Assembly (NCBI RefSeq): GCF_003597395.2
Contig: NC_133770.1
Coordinates: 203,193,408-203,257,407, forward strand
Source of the DNA: Chelonoidis abingdonii
Lineage: Eukaryota > Chordata > Testudines > Testudinidae
DNA length: 64,000 nucleotides
Direction: 5' to 3'
Under the pieces are notes generated by a model. The model was given only the letters and a program-made list of their open reading frames with translations, made no database searches and was not told where the DNA came from. Numbering within the stretch: position 1 is the first letter of the stretch; every line of letters begins with the position of its first letter. This document shows, in pieces, positions 35,926-48,100 of this stretch. Both the position numbers and the translations under genes were made by a program.

Positions 35926-38709
35926 CCGCCTTAGGGTTATTTTTCCTAAGGGCAGGGCACTTGTAGCTAGGTTTATGGTTCCTATGGTAGAGTACTTGGA
36001 GCTAGGGTTAGGGCTCCTATGGTCAGGTCTTCCTGCCCTATGCTTAGCGTTTCTAAGAGTAGGGCACTTGGAACTAGGGTTAGGGTTCCTATAGGTAGGT
36101 CTTCCCGCCCTACGGTTAGGGTTCCTAAGGGTAGAGCACTTGGAGTTACGGTTTCAGTTCCTATTGGTAGGATTTCCAGCCCTACGGTTAGAGTTCCTAA
36201 GAGTAGAGCACTTCCAGCTACGGTTAGGGTTCCTATGGGAAGGGCACTTGGAGCTATGCTTAGGGTTCCTATGGGTAGGGCAGTTGGAGCTAGAGTAAGG
36301 GTTCTTATGGGTAGGGCTTCCCACCCCAGAGTTAGGTTTCCTAAGGGTAGGGCACATGGAGCTAGAGTTAGGATTCCTATGGGTAGGGCTTCCCGCTCGA
36401 GGGTTGGGGTTCGTAAGTGTAGAGCACTTGGAGCTAGCGTTAGGGTTCCTATGGGTGGGGCACTTGGAACTAGGGTTAGGGTTTCTATGGATAGGGCACA
36501 TGGAGCTAGGGTTAGCATTCCTATGGGTAGGGCTTCCCACCCTAGGGTTAGGTTTCCTAAGGTTAAGGCACTTAGAGCTAGAGTTACGGTCCCTACGGGT
36601 AGGGCACTTGGAGATAGGGTAAAGGTTCCTATGGGTAGGGCTTTCCGCCCTAGGGTTAGGGTTCCTAAGTGTAGGGCACTTGGAGCTAGGGTTAGAGTTC
36701 CTATAGGTAGGTCTTCCCGGCCTAGAGTTAGGATTCCTACGGGTATGGCACTTAGAGCGAGGGTTAGGGTTCTTATGGGTAGAGCACTTTGAGCTAGGAT
36801 TAGGGTTCCTATGGGTAGGACTTGCCGCCCTAGGTTAGGTTTCCTAAGAGTAAGGCACTTGAAGCTAGTGTTAGGGTTCCTGTTGGAAGGGCAACCCAGC
36901 CCTAGGATTAGGGTTCCTACGGGTATGGCACTTGGAGGTAGGATTAGGGTTCCTATGGGAAGGGCACTTTTATCTCGGGTTAGTGTTCCTGTGGGTACGG
37001 CTTCCCGCCCTAGGGTTAGGGTTTCTAAGGGTAGGGCACTTGTAGCTAGGTTTAGGGTTGCTATGGGTCGGGCTTCTCGCCCTTGGGTTACGGTTCCTAA
37101 GGGTAGGGCACTTGGAGCAAGGGTTAGGGTTTCTATGTGTATGGCTTCCTGCCCTAGGGTTAGGATTCCTAAGGGTAGGGCACTTGAAGCTAGTGTTAGA
37201 GTTCCTGTTGTTAGGGCTTCACACCCTAGCTTTAAGGTTCTTAAGGGTGTAATACTTAGAGCTAGGTTTAGGTTTCCTATGTTTAGGGATTCCCGCCCTA
37301 GGGTTAGGGAGCCTACAGGTAGGGCACATGGAGCTATGGTTAGGGTTCCTATGGGTAGGGTTCTTGGAGGTAGGATTAGAGTTCTTATGCGTAGTGCTTC
37401 CCGCCCTAGGTTTAGGGTTTCTAAGGCTAGGGCACTTCGAGCAAGGTTTAGGGTTCCTGTGGGTAGGGATTCCTGCCCTAGAATTAGGGTTCCTATGGGT
37501 AGGGCAGGTGGACCTAGGGTTAGAGTTCCTATAATTAGGGCTTCCTGACCTAGGGGTAGGGTTCCAAAGAGTAGGGCACTTGGAGTCAGGGTTTGAGTTC
37601 CTATGGGAAGGGCACTTGGAGCTAGGGTTAGATTTCCAAGGTGTGGGAACTTCGAAGTAGGTTTAGGGTTCCTATGGGTAGGGCTTCCCGCCCTAGGGTT
37701 AGGGTTTCTAATGTTAGGACAATTGGAGCTAGGGTTAAAGTTGCTATGGGTAGGGCTTCCCGCCCTAATGTTAGGGTTCCTAAGGGTAGGGCACTTAGAG
37801 CAAGGGTTAGAGTTCCTACGGGTAGAGCTTCTGGACCTATGGTTAGGTTTCCTAGGGGAACGGCACTTGAAGCGAGAGTTAGGGTTCCTTTAGGTTGGGC
37901 ACTTGGAGCTAAGGTTTGGGTTCCTATGGGTAGAGCTTCCTGCCCTAGGGTTCGGATTTCTAATGGTAGGACACTTGGAGCTGGGGTTAGGGTTCCAATG
38001 AGTAAGACTTCCCGGCCAAGGGTTAGAGTGCCTACGGTTACGGTACTTGGAGCTAGGTTTAGTGTTTCTATGTGTAGGGCACTTGGAGCTAGCGTCAGGT
38101 TTCCTATGGGTAGGGCACTTGGAGCTAGGGTTAGGTTTCCAAGGGGTGGGAACTTCAAACTAGGGTTAGGGTTCCTATGGGTAGGGCTTCCTGCCCTAGA
38201 GTTAGGGTTTCTAATGGGAGGACACTTGGAGCTAGGGTTAGGGTTCCTATGGATAGGGCTTCCCGCCCTAGAGTTAGGGTTCCTCAGGATAGGGCACTTG
38301 GAATTAGTGTTTGAGTTCCTATGTATAGGACTTTCCGCCCTAGGGTTAGGGTTCCTATGGGAACGGCACTTGAAGCTAGGGGTAGGGGATTTGGAGCTAG
38401 GGTTAGGTTTCCAAGGGGTGGGAACTTCGAACTAGAGTTAGGGTTCCTATGGGTAGGGCGTCCCTCCCTTGCATTAGGGTTTTCTAATGGTAGGACACTT
38501 GGAGCTAGGATTAGGGTTCCTATGAGTAGAGCTTCCCACCCTAAGGTTAGGGTTCCTAAGGGTAGGGCACTTGGAGCAAGGGTTAGATTTCCTATGGGTA
38601 GAGCTTCCCAACCTAGGGTTAGAGTTCCTAGGGGAATGGGACTTGAAGCTAGGGTTAGGGTTCCTATGGGTAGGGCACTTGGAGCTAGGGTTAGGGTTCC
38701 TATGGGTAG
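35926..38709. repeat. Minisatellite segment 5
   Basis: Substitution-diverged 36-bp units. The last 577 bp (38,133-38,709) recur exactly at 40,971-41,547. A distinctive unit with TTCCAAGGGGTGGGAACTTC occurs near 37,637 (variant), 38,137 and 38,409. Confidence 0.9.
38133..38709. repeat. 577-bp exact direct duplication, left copy
   Basis: Identical by direct comparison to 40,971-41,547 (offset 2,838). Neighbouring satellite units differ from each other at several positions, so exact identity over this length is exceptional. The copies bracket the indel-dense zone. Confidence 0.9.
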
Positions 38710-40970
38710 GCTTCCCAGGAGCTAGGGTTAGGGTTCCTATGGGTAGGGCACTTGGAGCTAGGGTTAGGTTCCTAAGGTATAGGTAGGGCTTCCCAGCCCT
38801 AGGGTTAGGGTTCCTATGGGTAGGCACTTGGAGCTAGGGTTAGGGGTTCTTATGGGTAGGGCTTCCCGCCCTAGGGTTAGGGTTCCTATGGGTAGGGCAC
38901 TTGGAGCTAGGGTTAGGGTTCCTATGGGTAGGGCTTCCCGCCCTAGGGTTAGGGTTCCTAAGGGTAGGGCACTTGGAGCTAGGGTTAGGGTTCCTATGGG
39001 TAGGGCACTTCCCTAGGGTTAGGGTTTCCTATGGGTAGGGCACATTTGGAGCTAGGGTTAGGGTTCCTAAGGGTAGGGCACTTGGTAGGCTAGGGTTAGG
39101 GATTCTTATGCGTAGGGCTTCCTGTCCTAGCTAGGGTTAGGGTTCCTAAGGGTAGGGCACTTGGAGCTAGGGTTAGGGTTCCTAAGAGTAGGGCACTTGC
39201 CAGCCCTAGGGTTCTCCTAGGGTTAGGGTTCCAATGGGTAGGGCACTTGGATTAAGTGTTAGGTTCCTATAGGTAGGGCTTCTAGACCTAGGGTTAGGGT
39301 TCCTATGGGTAGGGCACTTGGAGCTAGGGTTAGGGTTCCTATGGTAGGGCTTCCACCCTAGGTTAGGGTCCTAAGGGTAGGCACTTGGAGCTAGGGTTAG
39401 GGTTCCTATGGTAGGGCACTTTCCGCCCTGAGGTTAGGGTTCCTATGGGTAGGGCACTTGAGCTAGGGTTAGGGTTCCTATGGTAGGGCACTTGGAGCTA
39501 GGGTTAGGGTTCCTATGGGTAGGGCACTTGAAGCTAGGGTTAGGGTTTCTATGGGTAGGGCACTTGGAGCTAGGTTAGGTTTCCTAAGGGTAGGGCACTT
39601 GGAGCTAGGGTTAGGGTTCCTATGGGTAGGGCTTCCTTGCCCTAGGGTTAGGTTCCTAAGGCTAGGGCACTTGTAGCTAAGGTTAGGAGGTTCTGGGTAG
39701 GGCACTTGGAGCTAGGGTTAGGGTTCCTATGGGTAGAGCACTTGCCCTAGGGTTAGGGTTCCTACAGGTAGGGCTCTTTGAGCTAGGGTTAGGGTTCCTA
39801 TGGGTAGGGATCATAAGGGCAGGGCACTAGACGGTTAGGGTTAGGGTTCCTATGGGTAGGGACTTCCCACAGCTAGGGTTAGGTTCCTATGGTAGGGCAC
39901 TTGGAGCTAGGGTTAGGGTTCCTATGGGTAGGGCACTTGGACCAGGGTTAGGGTTCCTATGGGTAGGGCTTTGGAGCCTATAGGGTTAGGGTTCCTATGG
40001 GTAGGGCACTTGGAGCTAGGGTTAGGGTTCCTATGGGTAGGGCACTTGGAGCTAGGGTTAGGTTCCTATGGGTAGGCTTTCCAGCCATAGGGTTAGGGTT
40101 CCTTAGGGTAGGGCACTTGGAGCTAGGGTTAGGTTCCTATCCTTAGGGCTTTACCCCTAGGTTAGGGTTCCTAATGGGTAGGGCAATGGAGCTAGGGTTA
40201 GGGTTCCATGGGTAGGGCACGCCCTACCCTAGAGTTAGGTTCCTTTGGGTAGGGCACTTGGAGCTAGGGTTAGGGTTCCTATGGTTAGGATTTCCATCCT
40301 AGGGTTAGGGTTCCTAAGGGTAGGGCACTTGGAGCTAGGGTTAGGGTTCCTATGGGTAGGGCACTTGGAGCTAGGGTTAGGGTTCCTATGGGTAGGACTT
40401 ATGGAGCTAGGGTTAGGGTTCCTAAATGGGTAGGGCACTTTGAGCTAGGTTAGGGTTCCTAATGGGTAGGGCACCCGCACTAGGGTTAGGGTTCCTATAG
40501 GGTAGGGCTATGGGTTAGGGTTTGGAGCTAGGGTTAGGGTTCCTATGGTAGGGCACTTGGAGCTAGGGTTAGGGTTCCTAAGGGTAGGTCACTTGGAGCT
40601 AGGTTTAGGGTTCCTATGGGTAGGGCTTCCTGCCCTAGGGTTAGGGTTCCTATGGGTAGGGCACTTGGACCCTAGGGTTAGGGTTCCTAAGAGGTAGGGC
40701 ACTTGGAGCTAGGGTTAGGGTTCCTATGAGGTAGGGCACTTGCTGAGCTAGAGTTAGGGTTCCTATGGTAGGGCACTTGGAGCTAGGGTTAGGGTTCCTA
40801 TGGGTAGGGCACTTCCGCCTGTAGGGTTAGGGTTCCTAAGGTAGGGCACTTGGAGCTAGGGTTAGGGTTCCTATGGGTAGGGCTTCCCGCCCTAGGGTTA
40901 GAGGTTCTTATGGGTAGGGCACTTGGAAGCTAGGGTTAGGGTTCCTATGGGCTTCCCTTCCCTAAGTTTG
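38710..40970. repeat. Minisatellite segment 6, indel-dense
   Basis: Units are near consensus in substitutions but carry many indels (GGTAGGCTTCCCAGGAGC, GGTTAGGTTCC), unlike segments 5 and 7. It sits exactly between two identical 577-bp copies. Likely gap-filled or raw long-read consensus. Confidence 0.8.
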
Positions 40971-41547
40971 AGGTTTCCAAGGGGTGGGAACTTCAAACTA
41001 GGGTTAGGGTTCCTATGGGTAGGGCTTCCTGCCCTAGAGTTAGGGTTTCTAATGGGAGGACACTTGGAGCTAGGGTTAGGGTTCCTATGGATAGGGCTTC
41101 CCGCCCTAGAGTTAGGGTTCCTCAGGATAGGGCACTTGGAATTAGTGTTTGAGTTCCTATGTATAGGACTTTCCGCCCTAGGGTTAGGGTTCCTATGGGA
41201 ACGGCACTTGAAGCTAGGGGTAGGGGATTTGGAGCTAGGGTTAGGTTTCCAAGGGGTGGGAACTTCGAACTAGAGTTAGGGTTCCTATGGGTAGGGCGTC
41301 CCTCCCTTGCATTAGGGTTTTCTAATGGTAGGACACTTGGAGCTAGGATTAGGGTTCCTATGAGTAGAGCTTCCCACCCTAAGGTTAGGGTTCCTAAGGG
41401 TAGGGCACTTGGAGCAAGGGTTAGATTTCCTATGGGTAGAGCTTCCCAACCTAGGGTTAGAGTTCCTAGGGGAATGGGACTTGAAGCTAGGGTTAGGGTT
41501 CCTATGGGTAGGGCACTTGGAGCTAGGGTTAGGGTTCCTATGGGTAG
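40971..41547. repeat. 577-bp exact direct duplication, right copy
   Basis: Exact repeat of 38,133-38,709. After it, the sequence continues as ordinary substitution-diverged array. Confidence 0.9.
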
Positions 41548-44138
41548 GGCACTTGGAGCTAGGGTTAGGGTTCCTGTAGGTAGGGCTTCCTGCCCTAGGG
41601 TTAGGGTTCCTATGGGTAGGGCTTCCTTCCCTAGCTTTAAGGTTTCTAAGGGTATGGCACTTTGAGCTAGGTTTAGGGTTCCTGCGGGTCAGTCACATGG
41701 AGCTAGGCTTAGTGTTCCTATTGGTAGGGCACTTGGAGCTAGAATTAGGGTTCCTGTGGGTAGGGCTTCCTGCCCTAGGGTTAGGGTTCCTAAGGGTAGG
41801 GCACTTGGAGCTAGGGTTAGGGTTCCTACAGGTAGAGCTTCTTGCCCTAGGGTTAGGGTTCCTAAGGGTAGTTCACTTGGAACTAGGGTTAGGGTTCCTA
41901 TGGGTAGGGCAGTTGGAGCTAGGGTTAGGGTTCCTATGGGTAGCGCAGTTGGAGCTAGGTCTAGGATTCCTATGGGTAGGACTTCGTGCCCTAACGTTAG
42001 GGTTCCTAAGGGTATGGCACTTGGAACTTGGTTTAGGCTTCCTGTGGGTAGTGTTTCCTGCCCTAGGATTAGAGTTCCTAGGGGTAGGGCACATTGAACT
42101 AGGATTAGGTTTCCTATTACTAGGGAACTTGGAGCTAGGGTTAGGGTTCTATGGGTAGGGAACTTGGAGCTAGGGTTAGGATTCCTATGGGTTGGGCTTC
42201 CCTCCTTACGGTTAGGGTTCCTAAGGGTATGGCACTTGGAGCTAAGGTTAGATTTCCTATGGGTAGAGCTTCCCACCCTTGGGTTAGGTTTTTTATGGTT
42301 TAGGCGCTTAGAGCTAGGGTTACGGTTCTTACCGGTAGGGCACTTGGAGATAGGGTTAAGGTTCCTATGGGTAGGGCTTCCTGCTCTAGGGTTAGGGTTC
42401 CTAATTGTAGGGCACTTGGAGCTGGGATTAGAGTTCATATGGTTAGGGCTTCCCGCCCTAGTGTTAGGGTTCCTACGGGTAGGGCACATGGAACTAGAGT
42501 TAGGGGTCCTATGGGTAGGGCACTTGGAGCTAGGGTTAGAGTTCCTATGGGTAGGGCACTTGGAGCTAGAGTTAGGGTTCCTGTGGGTAGGGCACTTAAA
42601 GTTAGAGTTTCAGTTCCTATGGGTAGGACTTCCTGCCTTAGCTTTAGGGTTCCTAAGAGTACGGCACTTGGAGCTAAGGTTAGGGTTCCCATGGGTAATG
42701 CTTCCCGCCCTAGGGTTAGTGTTCCTATGGGTAGGACCCTTGGAACTAGGGTTAACGTTCCTATGTGTAGGGCTTCCTGCCTTAGGGTTAGGGTTCCTAT
42801 GGGTAGGGCACTTGGAGCTAGGGTTAAGATTGCTATTGGTAGGGCACTTGGAGCTAGAGTTAAGGTTCCTATGGGTAGGGTTTACAGCCCTAGAGTTAGG
42901 GTTCCTAAGGGGCAGCACTTGGAGCTAGGGTTAGTATTCCTATGGGTCGGGCACTTGGAGCTAGGGTTCGGGTTCCTATGGGTAGGGCTTCCCGCCCTAG
43001 GGTTAGCATTCCTAAGAGTAGGGCAATTGGAGCTAGGGTTATGATTCCTATGGATACGGATTTCCGCCCTAGTGTTAGGGTTCTTACGAGTAGAGCACAT
43101 GGAGCTAGAGTTAGGGTTCCTATGAGTAGGGCACTTGTAGCTACTGTTAGGCTTCCTATGGGTAGGGCACTTGGAGCTTGTTTTAGGGTTGCTATGTGTA
43201 GGGCTTTCCGCCCTAGATTTAGAATTTCTAAGGGTAGGGCACTTAGAGCTAGGGTTAGGGTTCCTGTGGGTAAGGCTTCCCGCCTTAGGGTTCCTAAGGG
43301 TAGGGATTTCCGCCATAGGATTAGAGTTCCTGTGGGTAGGGCACATGGAGCTAGGGTTAGGGTTCCTATGGGTAGTGCTTCCCACCCTAGCTTCAAGGTT
43401 CTTAAGGGTACGGCACTTGAAGCTAGATTTAGGGTTTGTATGGGTAGGTCTTTCCTCCTTAGGGTTAGGGTTCCTACCAGTAGGACACATGGAGCTATGG
43501 TTAGGGTTCCTATGGGTAGGTCTTCCAGCCTTAGCGTTAGGGTTCTTCAAAGTAGGATCCCTACTAGGAGCTGGGGTTAGCGTTCCTAAGGGTAGGGGAA
43601 GTAGAGCTAGGATTAGGGTTCCTGTGGGTACTTCTTCCCACCGTAGGGCTAGGGTTCCTACGGGTAGAGCACTTGGAGGTAGGGTTAGGGTTCCTATGAT
43701 TAGGGCTTCCTACCCTAGGGTTAGGGTTCCTAAAGGTAGCGCACTTGGAGCTAGGGTTTGAATTCCTAGGGGTAGGACACTTACAGCTAGGGTTAGGGTT
43801 CCTATGTGTAGGGCTTCACGCCCCAGGGTTATTGTTCGGAAGGATAGGGCACTTGGAGCTAGGGTTGGATTTCCTATGGATAGGGCTTCCCACCCTAGGG
43901 TTTGGTTTCCTACAGGTACGGCACTTGAAGCTGAGGTTAGGGTTCCTATGGGTAGGGCTTCCTGCCCTCGGGTCAGGGTTCCTAAGGGTAGGGAATTTGG
44001 ATCTGGGCTTAGGGTTCCAATGAGTAAGACTTCCCGCCCAAGGGTTAGAGTGCCTACGGTTACGGCACTTGTAGCTAGGGTTAGTGTTCCTGTGAGTAGG
44101 GCACTTCGAGCTAGGCTTAGGGTTCCTATGGGTAGGGC

Positions 44139-44143
44139 ACTTG
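44139..44143. repeat. Left target duplication of solo LTR (ACTTG)
   Basis: Pairs with ACTTA at 45,197-45,201 (4 of 5 match). Both belong to the ACTTGGAG part of the monomer, so the LTR interrupted a type A unit. Confidence 0.6.
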
Positions 44144-45196
44144 TGTGATGATGCATTTCTTGTGGGACCCAACTGAGAATGCCAATTCAGGACCGATTGC
44201 TCAAACAGGGCACTCACAGCCCAAGGCTGGGTTTTTTCCACCTCTAAGGCAAACCAAGCCAGCCAGACAAAAATGACCTCGGTTTCACCCCACTGGCTAA
44301 CCACAAGTCACACAAGCAATTTCCTTAGACACTCCAGTCTCCCAGTATCACCACCAGTGCCACCCATCCTGGGGATGAATGGTTATGAAAACCAACACCC
44401 ANNNNNNNNNNNNNNNNNNNNNNNNNNNNNNNNNNNNNNNNNNNNNNNNNNNNNNNNNNNNNNNNNNNNNNNNNNNNNNNNNNNNNNNNNNNNNNNNNNN
44501 NNNNNNNNNNNNNNNNNNNNNNNNNNNNNNNNNNNNNNNNNNNNNNNNNNNNNNNNNNNNNNNNNNNNNNNNNNNNNNNNNNNNNNNNNNNNNNNNNNNN
44601 NNNNNNNNNNNNNNNNNNNNNNNNNNNNNNNNNNNNNNNNNNNNNNNNNNNNNNNNNNNNNNNNNNNNNNNNNNNNNNNNNNNNNNNNNNNNNNNNNNNN
44701 NNNNNNNNNNNNNNNNNNNNNNNNNNNNNNNNNNNNNNNNNNNNNNNNNNNNNNNNNNNNNNNNNNNNNNNNNNNNNNNNNNNNNNNNNNNNNNNNNNNN
44801 NNNNNNNNNNNNNNNNNNNNNNNNNNNNNNNNNNNNNNNNNNNNNNNNNNNNNNNNNNNNNNNNNNNNNNNNNNNNNNNNNNNNNNNNNNNNNNNNNNNN
44901 NNNNNNNNNNNNNNNNNNNNNNNNNNNNNNNNNNNNNNNNNNNNNNNNNNNNNNNNNNNNNNNNNNNNNNNNNNNNNNNNNNNNNNNNNNNNNNNNNNNN
45001 NNNNNNNNNNNNNNNNNNNNNNNNNNNNNNNNNNNNNNNNNNNNNNNNNNNNNAGACAGCATAATCATAACCAGTAACCCGTAACCTGGTCTTAGACACC
45101 TTATATGACCCCCTTTACATAAGATTTGGTGCCACTACAGAGCCTTGGTTGCAACCCATGTTCTATACGGTCCCAGTTTATATCAATAATGTCACA
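44144..45196. mobile_element. Solo LTR inserted in the array (contains N gap)
   Basis: Non-satellite sequence bounded by TGTGATGATG and AATGTCACA (TGTGA...TCACA inverted ends) and flanked by ACTTG/ACTTA. About 260 bp of the left end and 143 bp of the right end are present; the middle is the N gap. I recognise its general form as a turtle ERV LTR. Because the middle is missing, a full provirus cannot be strictly excluded if the gap size is arbitrary. Confidence 0.65.
44402..45053. other. Assembly gap (652 N)
   Basis: A run of 652 unknown bases inside the solo LTR. All frames crossing it are meaningless. Confidence 1.
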
Positions 45197-48100
45197 ACTT
45201 AGAGCTAGGGTTAGAGTTCCTATGGGTAGGGTTTGCCGCCATAGGGTTAGGGTTCCTAAGGCTAGGGCCCTTGTAGTTAGGGTTAGGGTTCCTATGGGTT
45301 GGGCTTCCCGCCCTAACTTTAGGTTTCCTAAGGGTAGGACACTTGAAGCTAGGGTTAGGGTTCCCGTGGGTAGGGCACTTGGAGCTAGGGTAAGGGTTCC
45401 TATAGGTAGGGCTTCCCACCCTAGCTTTAGGGTTTCTAAGGGTATGGCACTTGGAGTTAGGTTTAGGGTTCCTATGGGCAGGGCTTCCCACCTTAGGGTT
45501 AGGGTTCCTAAGGGTAGGGCACTTGGAGCTAGCGTTAGAGTTCCTAATGGTAGGGCTTCCTGCTCTAGGATTAGAGTTTCTAAGGGCAGGGCACTTGGAG
45601 CTAGGGCTAGGGATCCTATGGGTAGAGCTTCCCATCCGATGGTTAGGCTTCCTAAGGGTAGGTCACTTGGAGCTAGAGTTAAGGTTCATATAGGTAGGGC
45701 TTCCCGTCCTAGGCTAAGAGTTCTTAAGGGTAGGACACTTGGAGCTAGGGTTAGGGTTCCCATGGGTAGGGCACTTGGAGCTAGGGTAAGGGTTCCTATG
45801 GGTAGGGCTTCCCACCCTAGCTTTAGGGTTCCTAAGGGTACGGCACTTGGAGTTAGGTTTAGGGTTCCTATAGGCAAGGCTTCTCGCCTTAGGGTTAGGG
45901 TTCCTATGGGTAGGACACATGTATCTAGAGTTTAGGTTCCTATGGGTAGGACTTCCCACCCTAGGGTTAGGATTCCTAAGGGTAGGGCCATTGGAGCTAG
46001 GGTTAAGGCTCCTATGGGTACGGATTTCCACCGTAGGGATAGGGTTTCTATGGGTAGGGCACTTGTAGCTACTATTAGGGTTCCTATGGGTAGGGCTTGC
46101 TGCCCTATTGTTAGGGTTCCTAAGGGTAGCACACTTGGATTTGGGTTTTGAATTCCTAAGGCTAAGGCACTTAGAGCTAGGGTTAGGTTTCCTATGTGTA
46201 GTGCTTCCTGCCCTAGGGTTATTGTTCAGAAGGGTAGGGCACTTGGAGCTAGGGTTAGAGATCCTATGAGTAGAGCTTCCTGCCCTATGGTTAGGCTTCC
46301 TAAGGGCAGGGCACTTGGAGCTAGAGTTAAGGTTTCTATGGGTAGGGCTTCCCGCCCTAGGGTTCGGGTTCCTACGGATAGGGCACTTGGAGCTAGGGTT
46401 AGGGTTCCTATGGGTAGGGATTCCTGCCATAGCTTTTGGATTCCTAAGAGTACGGCTGTTGGAGATAGGTTTATGGTTCCTATGGGTAGAGATTCCTGCC
46501 CTAGGATTAGGGTTCCTACATGTAGGGCACATAGAGCTAGGGTTAGGGTTCCTATGGGAAGGGATTGCCGCCCTAGCTTTAGAGTTCCTCAGGGTACGGC
46601 ACCTGGAGCTAGGTTTAAAGTTCTTATGGGTAGGGCTTCCTGCTTTAGGGTTAGAGTTCCTATGGGTAGGACACATGGAGCTAGGGTTAGGGTTACTATG
46701 GGTAGGTCTTCCAGCCCTCGAGTTAAAGTTTCTAAGGGTAGGTCACTTGGAGCTAGAGTTAGGGTTCCTAAGGGTAGGGCAATTGGAGCTAGGGTTAGGT
46801 TTTCTATGGGTACTTCTTCCCGCCCTAGGACTACGGTTCCTAAGGGTAGAGCACTTACAGCTAGGGTTAGGTTTCCTATGGGTAGGGCTTCCTGCCCTAG
46901 GGTTAGAGTTCCTAAGGGTAGTGCACTTGGAGCTAGGTTTTGGATTCCTAAGGGTAGGGCACTTAGAGCTAGGATTAGGGTTCCTATGGGTAGGGCTTCC
47001 CGCCCTATGGTTTGGGTTCCTACAGGTATGCCAGATGAAGCTTGGGTTAGGGTTCCTATGGGTAGAGCTTCCCACCCTATGATTACGCTTCCTAAGGGTA
47101 GGGCAGTTGGAGCTAGAGTTAAGGTTCCTATGGGTAGGACTTCCTGCCCTAAGATTAGGGTTTCTAAGGGTAGGGCACTTGGAGCTAGGGTTAGGGATCC
47201 TATGGGTAGAGCTTCCCACCCTATGATTAGGCTTCCTAAGGGTAGGGCAGTTGGAGCTAGAGTTAAGGTTCCTATGGGTAGGACTTCCCACCCTAGGGTT
47301 ACGGTTTCTAAGGGTAGGGCACTTGGAGCTAGAGTCAGGGTTTCCAAGGGTAGGGCCTCCCACCGTAGGATTAGGGTTTCTCTGGGTAGGGCACATGGAA
47401 CTAAGGTTAGGGTTCCTATAGGTAGGGCTTCCCGCCCTAGCTTTAGTGTTCCTAAGCATACGGCACTTGGAGCTAGGATTCAGGTTCCAATGGGTAGGGA
47501 TTCCTGCCCTAGGGTTAGGGATCCTACGGCTTCGGCAGAAGGAACTAGGGTAAGACTTCCTATGGGTAGGGCACTTGGAGCTAGGATTAGTATTCTTATT
47601 GGTATAACTTCCCACCCTAGGGTTATGGTTCCTCAGGGTAGGACACTTGGAGCTAGGGTTAGGGTTCCTAGGGGTAGGGCACTGGAATTAGGGTTTCAGT
47701 TCCTATGGGTAGAACTTCCCTCCCTAGGGTTAGAGTTCCTAAGGGTAGGGCATTTGGAGCTAGAGTTTGGGTTCCTATGGGTAGGTAACTTGGAACTAGA
47801 GTTAAGTTTCCTATGGGTCGGGTTTCCCACCCTAGGGTTAGGGATCCTATGGTGCGGCATTTTTAGCTAAGGTAAGGGTTCCTATGGGTAGGGCTTCCCG
47901 CCCTAGCTTTAGAGTTCCTAAGGGTACAGCACTTGAAGCTAGGTTTAGGGTTCCTATGTGTAGTTTTTCCTGCCCTAGGGTTAGGGTTTCGAAGGGTAGG
48001 GAAATTGGAGCTAGGGTTAGGGTTCCGAAAAGTACGGCACTTGGAGCTATGTTTATGGTTTCTTTGGGTAGGGCTTCCCGCCTTAGGGTTAGAGTTCCTA

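Larger units (their letters stand above)
40971..44143. repeat. Minisatellite segment 7
   Basis: Substitution-diverged 36-bp units with long open shadow frames (for example 41,697-42,489 on both strands). It ends at GGGCACTTG, where the solo LTR begins. Confidence 0.9.

Noticed and set aside
38133..41547. A recent genuine segmental duplication
   Set aside because: Not excluded, but exact identity on both sides of an indel-dense patch fits an unmerged assembly overlap better.
44273..45099. Long frames on both strands around 44.3-45.1 kb
   Set aside because: They consist mostly of unknown residues from the 652-bp N gap.
46194..47870. 558-codon plus-strand open frame, and similar long frames throughout 25-52 kb
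   Set aside because: They repeat a 12-codon unit of the minisatellite, overlap equally open frames on the other strand, and show no domain, start context or splice signals.
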